From Pseudoalteromonas aliena SW19 (GTDB lineage Bacteria > Pseudomonadota > Gammaproteobacteria > Enterobacterales > Alteromonadaceae): 64,000 nucleotides of DNA. Positions 50,184 through 59,179 of the stretch are shown here, one piece after another. The stretch lies in contig NZ_AQGU01000025.1 of assembly GCF_014905615.1 (NCBI RefSeq), positions 868,001-932,000 on the forward strand, read 5' to 3'. A program made the position numbers and the translations under genes. How positions within the stretch are numbered: position 1 is the stretch's first letter; each line of letters opens with the position of its first letter. The notes beneath the pieces were generated by a model that saw only the letters and a list, made by a program, of their open reading frames with translations, had not been told where the DNA came from and made no database searches.

Positions 50184-51143
50184 CTATTCAGGTTTTACGT
50201 AATCATCTTGCTGACTGGCAAGTCCACGCTTCACTTTTAAGTGACCGTTAACATTCGCTTCGCCTGTACCGATGAAAACACCATCAGCCAATACCTTAAT
50301 TGAACCATCAGGTAACGCTATTGGTAATTCGACCGCTTGCCCGTGACTAAACACCGAGCCCTGCTCTTTCGTTATTTCAACCACAGGTAAATCAACTAAA
50401 GCGGTATCAATTGGTAGCAGCAATGGATCGATATAAGTAGAAGGTGCAATTTCTTCACTTTTTGCTTTTGCTAATAACGCTTCAACGTCATCGAGCGAAA
50501 CCATTTTATCTGCAGGGTACTGACCAACCGCAGTTCTGTGAAGCATTATGACATGTGCGCCACAGCCTAGATTTTCACCTAAGTCATCAACAATAGTACG
50601 AATATAAGTCCCTTTTGATACATGGGCCGTCATTTGCAATACGTTGTTTTCTTCATCAAACTCGTCAAATGATAAACTAAACACGTTTATCTTTCTGCAT
50701 TTACGAGGTACTTCAATACCTTCACGTGCATACTTATATAACGGTCTACCTTGATATTTAAGTGCCGAATACATAGATGGATATTGATCAGACTCGCCAA
50801 CAAACGCAGCAATTTCTTTTGTTAGCTGTTCACGCGTTACATTAACGTCTTTGGTACTGACAATTTCACCATCAGAGTCTGATGTTGTTGTACGCTCACC
50901 TAACTTAGCGCGAACAACATAGGTTTTGTCAGTATCAAGTAAGAACTGCGTAAATTTAGTCGCCTCACCAAAACAAATCGGCAGCATGCCTGTTGCAAGC
51001 GGATCAAGTGCACCTGTATGGCCCGCTTTTTGTGCAAAATAAGCACCCTTTGCCTGTTGCAGTGCTTTATTTGATGAAATGCCTTGGGGTTTGTTTAACA
51101 ACAAAATACCGTCTACTGCACGGCCTTTACTGCGCTTTGCCAT
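50184..51143 (-). CDS. truB: tRNA pseudouridine-55 synthase TruB
   Basis: Makes pseudouridine 55 in the T loop of tRNAs and acts as an RNA chaperone. The catalytic Asp lies in [24 protein letters not shown]. Further blocks are [17 protein letters not shown] and [24 protein letters not shown]. The start is ATG 51143 (MAKRSKGR), giving 319 residues and overlapping the rbfA end by 17 bp; the longer reading from 51227 lies wholly within rbfA and is unsupported. Confidence 0.97.
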   Translation of the reverse strand: MAKRSKGRAVDGILLLNKPQGISSNKALQQAKGAYFAQKAGHTGALDPLATGMLPICFGEATKFTQFLLDTDKTYVVRAKLGERTTTSDSDGEIVSTKDVNVTREQLTKEIAAFVGESDQYPSMYSALKYQGRPLYKYAREGIEVPRKCRKINVFSLSFDEFDEENNVLQMTAHVSKGTYIRTIVDDLGENLGCGAHVIMLHRTAVGQYPADKMVSLDDVEALLAKAKSEEIAPSTYIDPLLLPIDTALVDLPVVEITKEQGSVFSHGQAVELPIALPDGSIKVLADGVFIGTGEANVNGHLKVKRGLASQQDDYVKPE

Positions 51144-51612
51144 CTGTATCAGTGCCTTTTTCGCTATCTGTTTCGTCTTCGTGTTCAATACTTTCTTCGC
51201 TATCTGACACATCAGCAGCATCAACACTTTCTACGTCTTCATCAACATGTTTTGCGTTATCTTCGCGGATAATAGAGTCCACCAAGTTAGAGATACGCAT
51301 GCCTTCCATAAGTGAGTTATCAACTAAAAACTTTAACTCAGGCATTATACGTGCACGAATACGCTTACCCAGTAACGAGCGAATATAACCCGTTGCTTCA
51401 TTAAGTACTTTTGCGCTTTGCTTTGCAGCATCTTCATCTTGTGTATTAAACACAGTAATAAAAATTTTGGCATAAGATAAATCGCGCGATACTTCTACCG
51501 CTGACACTGTCACCATACCTAGGCGTGGATCTTTAATTTCGCGTTGTAAAATTACAGCAATTTCTTTTTGGATTTGCTGTGCAACACGATCAGTGCGAGA
51601 AAATTCTCTCAT
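51127..51612 (-). CDS. rbfA: Ribosome-binding factor A, with acidic tail
   Basis: KH-type factor for late 30S maturation and cold adaptation. The core is normal ([36 protein letters not shown] through [22 protein letters not shown]). From about residue 122 a roughly 40-residue tail very rich in Asp, Glu and Ser follows ([17 protein letters not shown]), making the protein longer than the E. coli one (161 versus 133). The 3' end overlaps truB. Confidence 0.96.
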   Translation of the reverse strand: MREFSRTDRVAQQIQKEIAVILQREIKDPRLGMVTVSAVEVSRDLSYAKIFITVFNTQDEDAAKQSAKVLNEATGYIRSLLGKRIRARIMPELKFLVDNSLMEGMRISNLVDSIIREDNAKHVDEDVESVDAADVSDSEESIEHEDETDSEKGTDTDGKAQ

Positions 51613-51680
51613 TGCATTTGTCCTAAAATCATAACTTATTGAAATTTAATAATAAGCTAATTAAATAATGGATACACAAA

Positions 51681-51697
51681 TGGGGGCTAAGCCCCCA
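51681..51697 (-). terminator. GC-rich hairpin between infB and rbfA
   Basis: TGGGGGCTTAGCCCCCA forms a 7-bp GC-rich stem with a tiny loop, 24 bp after the infB stop in the middle of the operon. It is followed on the minus strand by TTTGTG, a poor T tract, so it may be a partial terminator or RNA-stability element. Confidence 0.5.
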
Positions 51698-51721
51698 TTT
51701 ATTAGTTTAGCGAGCTAACAA

Positions 51722-54382
51722 TTAAAGAGTACGTTGTACTTCAACTGTTTCAAATACTTCGATTTGGTCACCAACACGTACGTCATTGTAGTTCTTAACA
51801 CCGATACCACATTCCATGCCGTTACGAACTTCAGCAACATCGTCTTTAAAGCGACGAAGTGACTCAAGCTCACCTTCATAGATAACCACGTTTTCACGTA
51901 GTACACGGATAGGCGCGCTACGTTTAATAACACCTTCAGTAACCATACAACCAGCGATTGCGCCAATTTTTGGAGACTTGAATACGTCACGAACTTGAGC
52001 AAGACCAATGATTTCTTGTTTAAACTCTGGCGCTAGCATACCTGACATGGCTTGCTTAACTTCTTCGATTAAGGCATAAATTACGCTGTAATAACGAAGA
52101 TCTAAGTTTTCAGTATCAATCACTTTACGAGCAGAAGCATCAGCACGAACGTTAAAGCCAACTACAATTGCGTTAGACGCTGCAGCAAGCGTTGCATCAG
52201 TTTCGGTAATACCACCAACACCTGAACCTACAATCTTCACTTTTACTTCATCAGTAGAAAGTTTAGTTAGTGAATCAGAGATTGCTTCGATAGAACCTTG
52301 AACGTCTGCTTTAAGTACCACGTTAACTTCAGACACATCGCCTTCAGTCATGTTAGTAAACATGTTTTCAAGCTTCGCTTTTTGCTGACGTGCTAGTTTA
52401 ACATCGCGGAACTTACCTTGACGGTATAAAGCAACTTCACGCGCTTTACGCTCATCTTTAACAACAGTCGCTTCGTCGCCCGCAGCTGGAATACCAGAAA
52501 GACCTAAAATCTCAACTGGAATAGATGGACCAGCTGATTTAATGTCTTTACCGTTTTCATCGCGCATTGCACGAACACGGCCATACTCAAGACCACATAA
52601 TACAATGTCACCTTGATTAAGTGTACCAGATTGAACAAGTACTGATGCTACTGGACCACGGCCTTTATCAAGACGAGATTCAATAACAACACCTGCAGCC
52701 ATACCTTCAGTAGGTGCAGTTAATTCTAAAAGCTCAGATTGCATAAGCACAGCTTCAAGAAGGTCATCAATACCTAAACCAGTTTTAGCTGATATATGAA
52801 CATACTGTGTATCGCCGCCCCATTCTTCTGGGATAACGTCTAGTACAGCTAGTTCGTTTTTAACGCGGTCTGGATCTGCGCCTTCTTTATCCATTTTGTT
52901 TACAGCAATGATTAAAGGAACGCCAGCTGCACGTGCGTGCTGTACCGCTTCTTTAGTCTGTGGCATAACGCCATCATCTGCTGCAACCACTAGGATTACG
53001 ATATCTGTCGCTTTAGCGCCACGAGCACGCATTGATGTAAATGCAGCATGTCCTGGTGTATCTAAGAACGTGATCATATTGCCGTTTACATCAACATGGT
53101 ATGCACCAATATGCTGTGTAATACCACCGGCTTCGCCTGAAGCAACCTTTGCAGAACGAATGTAATCAAGAGTCGATGTTTTACCATGGTCAACGTGACC
53201 CATAACAGTTACTACTGGCGCACGTGGCTCTGACTTACCATCTTCATGGCGGTCATTAAGTACTGTTTGCTCTAATTCGTTTTCTTTAACAATGATAACC
53301 TTGTGGCCCATTTCTTCTGCAACTAGTTGTGCAGCTTCTTGGTCAATCACTTGGTTAATGGTAACCATGTCACCCATTTTCATCATTGTTTTAACAACTT
53401 CAGCGCCTTTAACGGCCATGCGTGATGCAAGCTCAGCTACTGTAATTGTTTCGCTAATACGCACTTCATTTTTAACATCAACAGTTGGTTTTTGGAAACC
53501 ATGTTGCAGCGATGCTGGTGCTTTTAACTTAGACTTGTTACGGCCTCTTGACGCTGCAAATTTATCTTTTGCTGGCGCTTTTTTCTTTTTCTTAGCACGG
53601 CGTGTACCTTGCTCATCACGAGCATCGGCAACATCTTCTGCTTCACGTGCATAAGTAGAAGTCGTAAGATGGTGATCCGCTGTTTCTTCGCGTTTCTTAC
53701 GTTCTTCTTCTTCTTTCTTCCAGCGTGCCGAGTTTTCTTCAGCTAGCTTTCTTGCTTCTTCTGCTTGACGTTTCGCTTCTTCTTCAGCTTTCTTCAATGC
53801 GGCCTCTTCTGCTTCTTTTTGCAGACGCTCAGCTTCTATGCGATCTTTCTCAGACTTAGCACTTTGCTCTGGGGTCATCTGCTTTTGTTTCGCTTTACGC
53901 TCTGCATCAGCTTTGCGTTTAGCTTCTTCTTTGGCTTTACGGTCAGCGTCTTCTTTTGCTTTGCGTTCTGCCTCTTGTTTCGCTTTTAATTCTGCGGCTT
54001 CTTGCTCAGCTTTTTGCTGCTCTTCAAGACGTACTTTTTCTTCAGCGGCTAAGCGTGCTTGCTCTTGTTCTTGTTCCATTGCGCTTTTCTTCACGTAAGT
54101 ACGTGTTTTGCGAACTTCAACTTGAACAGCTTTAGCTTTACCCGTAGAGCCAGTCACACTTAATGTGCTCTTGCTCTTGCGTTGTAAAGTCATACGCGCT
54201 GGACCATCTGAACCAGTACCGCCATGGTGCTTGCTTAAATGATCAAGTAACGTTGCTTTTTCTGCTTCAGTTACATTATCAGTTGCTTGCTTAGTGATAC
54301 CTGCTTGTGAAAACTGCTGTAGCAATTTATCAACAGTTGTACCTATATCGCCGGCTAGTTTTTCAACATTTACTTCTGCCAT
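51722..54382 (-). CDS. infB: Translation initiation factor IF-2
   Basis: GTPase that places fMet-tRNA on the 30S subunit. It has an N-terminal IF2_N domain, a long charged helical linker of Ala/Glu/Lys/Arg-rich repeats (about residues 90-260), the G domain ([21 protein letters not shown]) and C-terminal domains binding fMet-tRNA. I chose ATG 54382 ([14 protein letters not shown]) with GGAGG upstream, giving 886 residues; the first 13 residues of the longer reading overlap nusA and are not supported. Internal starts giving IF2-beta forms are possible. The tRNA it delivers is encoded upstream in the same unit (56684-56760). Confidence 0.97.
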   Translation of the reverse strand: MAEVNVEKLAGDIGTTVDKLLQQFSQAGITKQATDNVTEAEKATLLDHLSKHHGGTGSDGPARMTLQRKSKSTLSVTGSTGKAKAVQVEVRKTRTYVKKSAMEQEQEQARLAAEEKVRLEEQQKAEQEAAELKAKQEAERKAKEDADRKAKEEAKRKADAERKAKQKQMTPEQSAKSEKDRIEAERLQKEAEEAALKKAEEEAKRQAEEARKLAEENSARWKKEEEERKKREETADHHLTTSTYAREAEDVADARDEQGTRRAKKKKKAPAKDKFAASRGRNKSKLKAPASLQHGFQKPTVDVKNEVRISETITVAELASRMAVKGAEVVKTMMKMGDMVTINQVIDQEAAQLVAEEMGHKVIIVKENELEQTVLNDRHEDGKSEPRAPVVTVMGHVDHGKTSTLDYIRSAKVASGEAGGITQHIGAYHVDVNGNMITFLDTPGHAAFTSMRARGAKATDIVILVVAADDGVMPQTKEAVQHARAAGVPLIIAVNKMDKEGADPDRVKNELAVLDVIPEEWGGDTQYVHISAKTGLGIDDLLEAVLMQSELLELTAPTEGMAAGVVIESRLDKGRGPVASVLVQSGTLNQGDIVLCGLEYGRVRAMRDENGKDIKSAGPSIPVEILGLSGIPAAGDEATVVKDERKAREVALYRQGKFRDVKLARQQKAKLENMFTNMTEGDVSEVNVVLKADVQGSIEAISDSLTKLSTDEVKVKIVGSGVGGITETDATLAAASNAIVVGFNVRADASARKVIDTENLDLRYYSVIYALIEEVKQAMSGMLAPEFKQEIIGLAQVRDVFKSPKIGAIAGCMVTEGVIKRSAPIRVLRENVVIYEGELESLRRFKDDVAEVRNGMECGIGVKNYNDVRVGDQIEVFETVEVQRTL

Positions 54383-54407
54383 AGTGTGTAATACCTCCGT
54401 TAATAAA

Positions 54408-55907
54408 TTACTCGTCTGCAAACCAACAAATGTTTCGTGCAGCCATAATTAGTTCACCCGCTTTTTCAGATGAAAGTTCTGTAATATCGACGAGTTCATC
54501 AATACCTTGCTCTGCCAAGTCTTCAAGTGTAACAACACCCTTACTTGCCATAACAAAAGCCAGATGACGCTCTAAGCCTTCAAGCGCAAGTAAGTCTTCA
54601 GCTGGCTCTGCGCCTTCTAAACTTTCTTCCGTTTTAAGTGCTTTAGTTGTTAATGCATCTTTTGCGCGTGAACGCAGTAGATCAACTGTTTCTTCGTCCA
54701 GACCATCAATTTCTAAAAATTCAGAGGCTGGTACATACGCCACTTCTTCAAGTGTCGAGAAACCTTCATTAATAAGCAATGAAGCAAATTCATCATCAAT
54801 TTCTAAATTTTCAGTGAATAAGTTAAGTAGCTTATCTGATTCAGCTTCATTTTTAGTACGCATGTCTTCAACAGTCATAACGTTTAGTTCCCAACCTGTT
54901 AGTTGGCTTGCTAAACGAACATTTTGACCATTACGACCAATCGCTTGCGCTAGGTTATCTGCATCAACTGCAATATCCATTGAGTGAGTGTCTTCATCCA
55001 TTACGATTGAAGCAACTTCTGCAGGTGACATTGCATTAATTACAAACTGTGCTGGGTTGTCGTCATAAAGAACGATATCAACACGCTCGCCACCAAGTTC
55101 TGACGATACCGCCTGAACACGTGCGCCACGCATACCAACACATGCGCCAATTGGGTCAATGCGTTTGTCATTAGATTTTACAGCTATTTTAGCGCGTGAA
55201 CCTGGATCACGTGCTGCGGCACGTAATTCAATCATTTCTTCGCCAATTTCTGGCACCTCAATGCGGAATAATTCCATTAGCATTTCTGGCTTAGAACGCG
55301 TTACAAATAATTGTGCTCCGCGTGCTTCTGGCTTAACTTCGTATAAAAGACCACGGATTCGGTCACCCGGACGAAAGTTTTCACGAGGAAGCATATCATC
55401 ACGAAAAATAACCGCTTCAGCATTATTGCCCAAGTCAAGTACGATAGAATCACGTGTTGCTTTTTTAACAACACCCGTGACTAACTCACCTACTTGATCT
55501 TTGTATGCATCAACAACTAAAGCACGCTCAGCTTCACGTACTTTTTGTACGATCACTTGTTTTGCCATTTGCGTTGTAATACGGTCAAATTTAATTGAAT
55601 CAATTTGCTCTTCAACGTAATCGCCAAGCTGCAAATCAGGTTCATCAACCTGCGCTGCTTCTAGTGTGATTTCGCTGTAAGGATTCTCTAATGAACCATC
55701 TTCTTGCACTGCTGCAATTTGCCAACGACGGAACGTATCGTAATCACCCGTTTTACGGTCAATTGCTACACGCACTTCAATTTCGCCATCGTGTTTTTTC
55801 TTTGTCGCTGTCGCTAATGCGAACTCTAGAGCTTCAAAAATCTTTTCTTTTGGAACCGCTTTCTCATTGGAAACGGCTTCAGCAACCAATAATATCTCTT
55901 TTGCCAT
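54408..55907 (-). CDS. nusA: Transcription factor NusA
   Basis: Elongation factor controlling pausing, termination and antitermination. N-terminal polymerase-binding domain ([28 protein letters not shown]), S1 domain near residues 135-200, two KH domains ([45 protein letters not shown]) and two C-terminal acidic repeats. The start is ATG 55907 (MAKEILLV) with GAGG 8 bp upstream, giving 499 residues; the 11 residues before it overlap the intergenic spacer and do not fit the family. Confidence 0.97.
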   Translation of the reverse strand: MAKEILLVAEAVSNEKAVPKEKIFEALEFALATATKKKHDGEIEVRVAIDRKTGDYDTFRRWQIAAVQEDGSLENPYSEITLEAAQVDEPDLQLGDYVEEQIDSIKFDRITTQMAKQVIVQKVREAERALVVDAYKDQVGELVTGVVKKATRDSIVLDLGNNAEAVIFRDDMLPRENFRPGDRIRGLLYEVKPEARGAQLFVTRSKPEMLMELFRIEVPEIGEEMIELRAAARDPGSRAKIAVKSNDKRIDPIGACVGMRGARVQAVSSELGGERVDIVLYDDNPAQFVINAMSPAEVASIVMDEDTHSMDIAVDADNLAQAIGRNGQNVRLASQLTGWELNVMTVEDMRTKNEAESDKLLNLFTENLEIDDEFASLLINEGFSTLEEVAYVPASEFLEIDGLDEETVDLLRSRAKDALTTKALKTEESLEGAEPAEDLLALEGLERHLAFVMASKGVVTLEDLAEQGIDELVDITELSSEKAGELIMAARNICWFADE

Positions 55908-55946
55908 GGGTAATGCCTCGCTTGCCCTATTCCTTCGCACTCGAAT

Positions 55947-56402
55947 TTAAAACTTTGCGATTAAATTCGCACGTTCGATGTTACTAAGCATGATTAGATG
56001 CTCTGCACCATCACTAGATAGTGTGATCATATCGCTGCTAACTGCTACTAAGTCGCCTTTAAAATTACGACGACCATCTTGTGGAAGCTTAGTACGTACA
56101 CGTACTTCCTCTCCTTGCGCCTGCTCGTAATGATCTTGTTTGAATAATAGACGATCAACACCAGGAGACGATACTTCCAAATCATATTCATTTGTAATCG
56201 GGTCTTCGACGTCTAAAATCGCACTAATTTGGCGACTCGCATCCGCACAGTTATCAACTGAGATCCCATCCTCATGAGCAATGTATACTCTCAAGGTAGA
56301 ATGGCGACCCGCTTGTACAAATTCAAGACCATATAATCCAAAGCCTAACATTTCTACCGCAGGCGATAACATGGTTACTAAATCTTGTTCAAGTTTTGTC
56401 AC
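55947..56402 (-). CDS. rimP: Ribosome maturation factor RimP
   Basis: Needed for 30S maturation. Family blocks are LEQDLVTMLSPAVEMLGFGLYGLEFVQAGRHSTLRVYI, CADASRQISAILDVEDPITNEYDLEVSSPGVDRLLF and the C-terminal IMLSNIERANLIAKF. The start is GTG 56402 with GGAGG 6 bp upstream, giving 151 residues (150 in E. coli). The longer reading from ATG 56423 would place the ribosome site inside the gene and is rejected. It is the first protein gene after tRNA-fMet. Confidence 0.96.
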   Translation of the reverse strand: MTKLEQDLVTMLSPAVEMLGFGLYGLEFVQAGRHSTLRVYIAHEDGISVDNCADASRQISAILDVEDPITNEYDLEVSSPGVDRLLFKQDHYEQAQGEEVRVRTKLPQDGRRNFKGDLVAVSSDMITLSSDGAEHLIMLSNIERANLIAKF

Positions 56403-56420
56403 GAAAATCCTCCATACAAA

Positions 56421-56442
56421 CAAAAAAAGGGCTTATAGCCCT
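56421..56442 (-). terminator. Hairpin with T tract just upstream of the rimP ribosome site
   Basis: AGGGCTATAAGCCCT (56428-56442) followed by TTTTTTTG forms a compact intrinsic terminator that ends 19 bp before the rimP start. Since it sits in the leader, it can act only as an attenuator or as a partial terminator of the tRNA transcript. E. coli also has terminators between metY and rimP. Confidence 0.75.
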
Positions 56443-56508
56443 AAAATACTGAGTTTAAATTTTAATTTGATGAAAATAAACATCAAACCGAAAGGTGCAG
56501 ATACAACA

Positions 56509-56531
56509 ACGCCCCGAACCAAGCGGGGCGT
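56509..56531 (-). terminator. Strong GC hairpin in the rimP-nusA leader
   Basis: The minus strand reads ACGCCCCGCTTGG, then TTCGGGGCGT, an 8-bp GC stem, followed by TGTTG without a clear T run. Probably a leader structure, processing site or weak terminator. Confidence 0.5.
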
Positions 56532-56622
56532 CACACCAAAAAGCATAAAACTGTGTGGCCTAGGGCCGAGCTTGGCTGCGAGTCAGCTATCTGACCAAAT
56601 TAAACTACACTAGCTTAAACGC

Positions 56623-56648
56623 AAAACGCGCATTACTTAGAATGCGCG
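56623..56648 (-). terminator. Terminator directly after tRNA-fMet
   Basis: CGCGCATT/AATGCGCG stem with a 6-base loop followed on the minus strand by TTTTGCG, 36 bp after the tRNA 3' end. It is the first of three hairpins in the leader between the tRNA and rimP. Confidence 0.7.
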
Positions 56649-56683
56649 ACATAAATTAATAAGCTTTCGCTTATTATTAGAAT

Positions 56684-56760
<77 letters not shown>

Positions 56761-56940
56761 CCAATAGATATTAAAATCTTAATTTAATATCGCTGTTAGC
56801 TTTTTAGAACAAGCTAAACAATGGCGGCTATTATAAGGATGCGTGGGGTAATTAGCAACTATAATCACTAATAACTTTACAAATTATCTAATTCAACATA
56901 GTTGTCAATTTAATGTGTATTTAATTAACACGCATAATTA

Positions 56941-57031
56941 GGGCTCGTTTATCTTTCGAGGTTGAATTTGTAGCAGACCGTTTGGCTTTTAGGCAAGGCA
57001 GCGGCTATGGTAGGTGATTACTTTCCACAAA
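56941..57031 (-). repeat. Family B repeat, truncated copy
   Basis: It reads in reverse of copies 1-3: TTATCTTTCGAGGTTGAATT, then AGCAGACCGTTTGG and TTTAGGCAAGGCAGCGGCTATG. Only about one third of the element is present. With the next repeat it accounts for most of the gap 56761-57473; the remainder (56761-56940 and 57200-57473) is AT-rich with no gene seen. Confidence 0.75.
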
Positions 57032-57052
57032 AAACTTGAGTCATTACCAAAC

Positions 57053-57194
57053 TAACCTGAACTCTAGTTAAGAGATTTTCAGTGAAAACAAGGCGAATTT
57101 ACGCGTCAATAGCGGGCCTATTGCAAGTAAATTCAACGCAGTTAGCGCTGAAAATAGCTGCTCGAGATAAATTTATTATCCAGAGTTCAGCTTA
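57053..57194 (+). repeat. Family C repeat, best-preserved copy
   Basis: 142 bp with ends TAACCTGAACTC and GAGTTCAGCTTA forming terminal inverted repeats. The body holds TTTTCAGTGAAAACAAGGCG, ACGCGTCAATAGCGGGCC and AACGCAGTTAGCGCTGAAA. It serves as the reference for the copies at 15478, 15641 and 34361. Confidence 0.82.
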
Positions 57195-57473
57195 ACTAAG
57201 TTACAAGTATTACATTACTGTTAAACCATCTCTAGATTACCTAAATTCCAGCTTTCAAAAATCAGTAAAGCACTACTGTATAATCTATGAGATAGTTCTT
57301 TATAGATAATCACTCTCATTATTAATTATAAAAATAACATACAAATCAAAATATTGGTCGCAGCTTTGTGTTTTGTCATTAAAAAACCGTGCGATTTTTT
57401 ATCTACTGGCTATACTAAAAACCAAAATATAGACTCTAAAAACCAATGATGACCTGATGCAGCGAGGCATTTA

Positions 57474-57944
57474 ATGAAAACACATCAACCAGAATTATTA
57501 AAAAGCCTTAGCATTATAAAACCAAATTTTCATGCTTTCACTAAGCGTTTTCACACCAAATTAACTCAATCTTGTATTACCATGAGTTACCCCACTGCTG
57601 CGCAATTTAATGAAAGAAGTTATACCCTTTACTGTATGTTAGAACGTATTATTAAGCATTTGGATAACCCTTTATCTGTTGCTCCTTTTTTATCATATCA
57701 ATTACAGTTTTTGAATAATGATAATATTCAACAATCCGACATTAAAGTATTGTGTGACACGTTTTATGCCACACTAGAAGAGCACCTTGGGCAACGTTTT
57801 AGTTCAGAGAAAAAAGTAGCTTGGCGTAAAGTTTTAATGTTTTTTGAAAATTTTTCGAATAACAGTCTGTTTCATACCTCAAACGTAATTTCACTGGAAC
57901 AACGGATGCTTAAAAAAGCAAGCCATGAGGAAGCAAATAGTTAA
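57474..57944 (+). CDS. Globin-fold-like protein without an obvious proximal histidine
   Basis: A 156-residue soluble protein. The pattern resembles a single-domain bacterial globin: an A/B-helix-like KPNFHAFTKRFHTKL (residues 16-30), a central helix YTLYCMLERIIKHLDN and a G/H-like VLCDTFYATLEEHLGQRFSSEKKVAWRKVL (92-121). In the place where the heme-binding F-helix His is expected (about 75-82, SYQLQFLN) no His is seen. It may be a non-heme sensor globin. The assignment is from visual pattern only; no partner or operon is evident. Confidence 0.5.
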   Translation: MKTHQPELLKSLSIIKPNFHAFTKRFHTKLTQSCITMSYPTAAQFNERSYTLYCMLERIIKHLDNPLSVAPFLSYQLQFLNNDNIQQSDIKVLCDTFYATLEEHLGQRFSSEKKVAWRKVLMFFENFSNNSLFHTSNVISLEQRMLKKASHEEANS

Positions 57945-57953
57945 TTGCCTCAG

Positions 57954-57992
57954 GTAGCAAAAATTTTAACTCTGAAAGATCAACAACCCCTT
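57954..57992 (+). repeat. Family B right-end remnant
   Basis: GTAGCAAAAATTTTAACTC followed by TGAAAGATCAACAACCCC resembles the right end of family B copy 1 (GCTGCAAATTTAACC and TTGAAAGATCAACAGACCC). Only about 39 bp remain, directly after the globin-like gene. Confidence 0.5.
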
Positions 57993-58030
57993 ATGTCATG
58001 GTAAATAAATAGCCTGATCGTTTAAGCGAT

Positions 58031-59068
58031 TTAGCTTTCTATTTCTATCAGTAATCCGTAATGTGTACTTAAAGCATCTATTCGCTTAGATAAGGCAAGA
58101 TGAAAGGTGGTATCGGCTTCACTACTGCCTTGGTAGTCCATCCGTTGCTCTAATTTTAATGTTTCTTCTTTGAGTTCATTACTTAATGTGATTACTTTAC
58201 TACTTGCGGCTTTTATTTCCCGATGTAATTGCTCTTTACGAATGAAACCATCAATATTTTCATTGCCAGTCTGATTTGCGTTATCACTTTTTTTTGTCTT
58301 TTCAAGATTTTTGATCTGCTGAGTTACTCTGTCTATACTCATTTGTTGATTTTTAATAAGCACATCAAACTTTGATATGGTCGCAATTATTTGCTCAGCA
58401 ATTGCTACACTTTGCTTGGGGCGTGTTAACCTTTGTGGATTGAAATTTGTTCAATCTAGGGGCGATTTAATCGCGGCGCGAGGTTTGTGACCTAGCGGGC
58501 TAAGTAAAAACCGAGCAACAAAGAGTTAATCGCCCCTAGAAAGAACCTAAAGGGCAGCGCATGTTTGGCATTTATGCTGCGTTATCGCCTATTTATGGGG
58601 AATACCACACCACATAGGCGCTGCCTTGCCTAAATACCAAACAGTCTGCTGTAAAATCAATCACGAAAGGTCAACACGCCCTAGACCTGCTAAGTTATTA
58701 GCTTGCAAATCAAAACTGTTATTAAACATGCTAAGTTGTTTTTGCATTTGTGACTTATACGTTTCGATTTTATTTTGATGCTCACCAAGTTGCTTTTTCA
58801 GAGCCGTCATTTTTATGTACGAATCGATTGTATTTGAATCAGCACTCGGTTTTGGGTTAATACTATTTTGCTCGCCGCTATGTCGTTTATCATCGCGTGG
58901 CGTCATTACATTTAAATGCAAAATTTGTGGATTTTCAGCGCATGGTTGTTGACTAAACTCCACTGCGCCGCTCGTCTCACATTTATAAATAGCGGTGGTT
59001 TCGGCTGAGCCGGTAATTGGACTCCCGCAAACAAATAGCATTAAAACCGTTTTTAATTTTTTCCTCAC
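58031..59068 (-). pseudogene. DUF4124-type exported coiled-coil protein split by a family B element
   Basis: The 5' part (58680-59068, GTG start with AGGTGAGAA upstream) encodes a signal peptide (LKTVLMLFVCGSPITGSA), a DUF4124-like segment (IYKCETSGAVEFSQQPCAEN) and a coiled coil. It runs into the repeat and stops there. The 3' part (58031-58417) is an open frame from the repeat edge: KQSVAIAEQIIATISKFDVLIKN, further heptad-like helix, ending HYGLLIEIES. The exact original junction cannot be rebuilt because no clean target duplication is seen. The role is unknown; DUF4124 proteins are periplasmic. Confidence 0.78.
58418..58679 (+). repeat. Family B MITE-like element, copy 3
   Basis: 262 bp with ends GGGCGTGTTAACCTTTGTGG and CGAAAGGTCAACACGCCC. 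It is highly similar to copy 2 across the whole body, including ATTTAATCGCGGCGCGAGG and TGCTGCGTTATCGCCTATTT. It lies inside the DUF4124 gene. Confidence 0.88.
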
Positions 59069-59179
59069 TTCTCACCTGAAATATGCATTGCTAAAAATTA
59101 ACTTTAAGGTAATAACTTAAAATTCAACAAAGCGATCTGCTAATTAAACATACCCGTATACTATTAATTTGGCTTAACT

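Noticed and set aside
51715..52008. A 97-codon minus-strand frame at the end of infB
   Set aside because: It is an out-of-frame reading of the infB C-terminal region, low in complexity and without a ribosome site.
56581..56623. A further tRNA between tRNA-fMet and rimP
   Set aside because: The GC-rich pieces do not fold into a cloverleaf; they are leader hairpins.
58031..58363. An independent 110-residue gene with a GTG start
   Set aside because: The frame is open further upstream to the repeat edge and there is no ribosome site; it is the 3' part of the split gene.
58661..59068. An intact 135-residue DUF4124 gene
   Set aside because: Its last residues and stop come from the family B repeat, and the rest of the gene continues on the other side.
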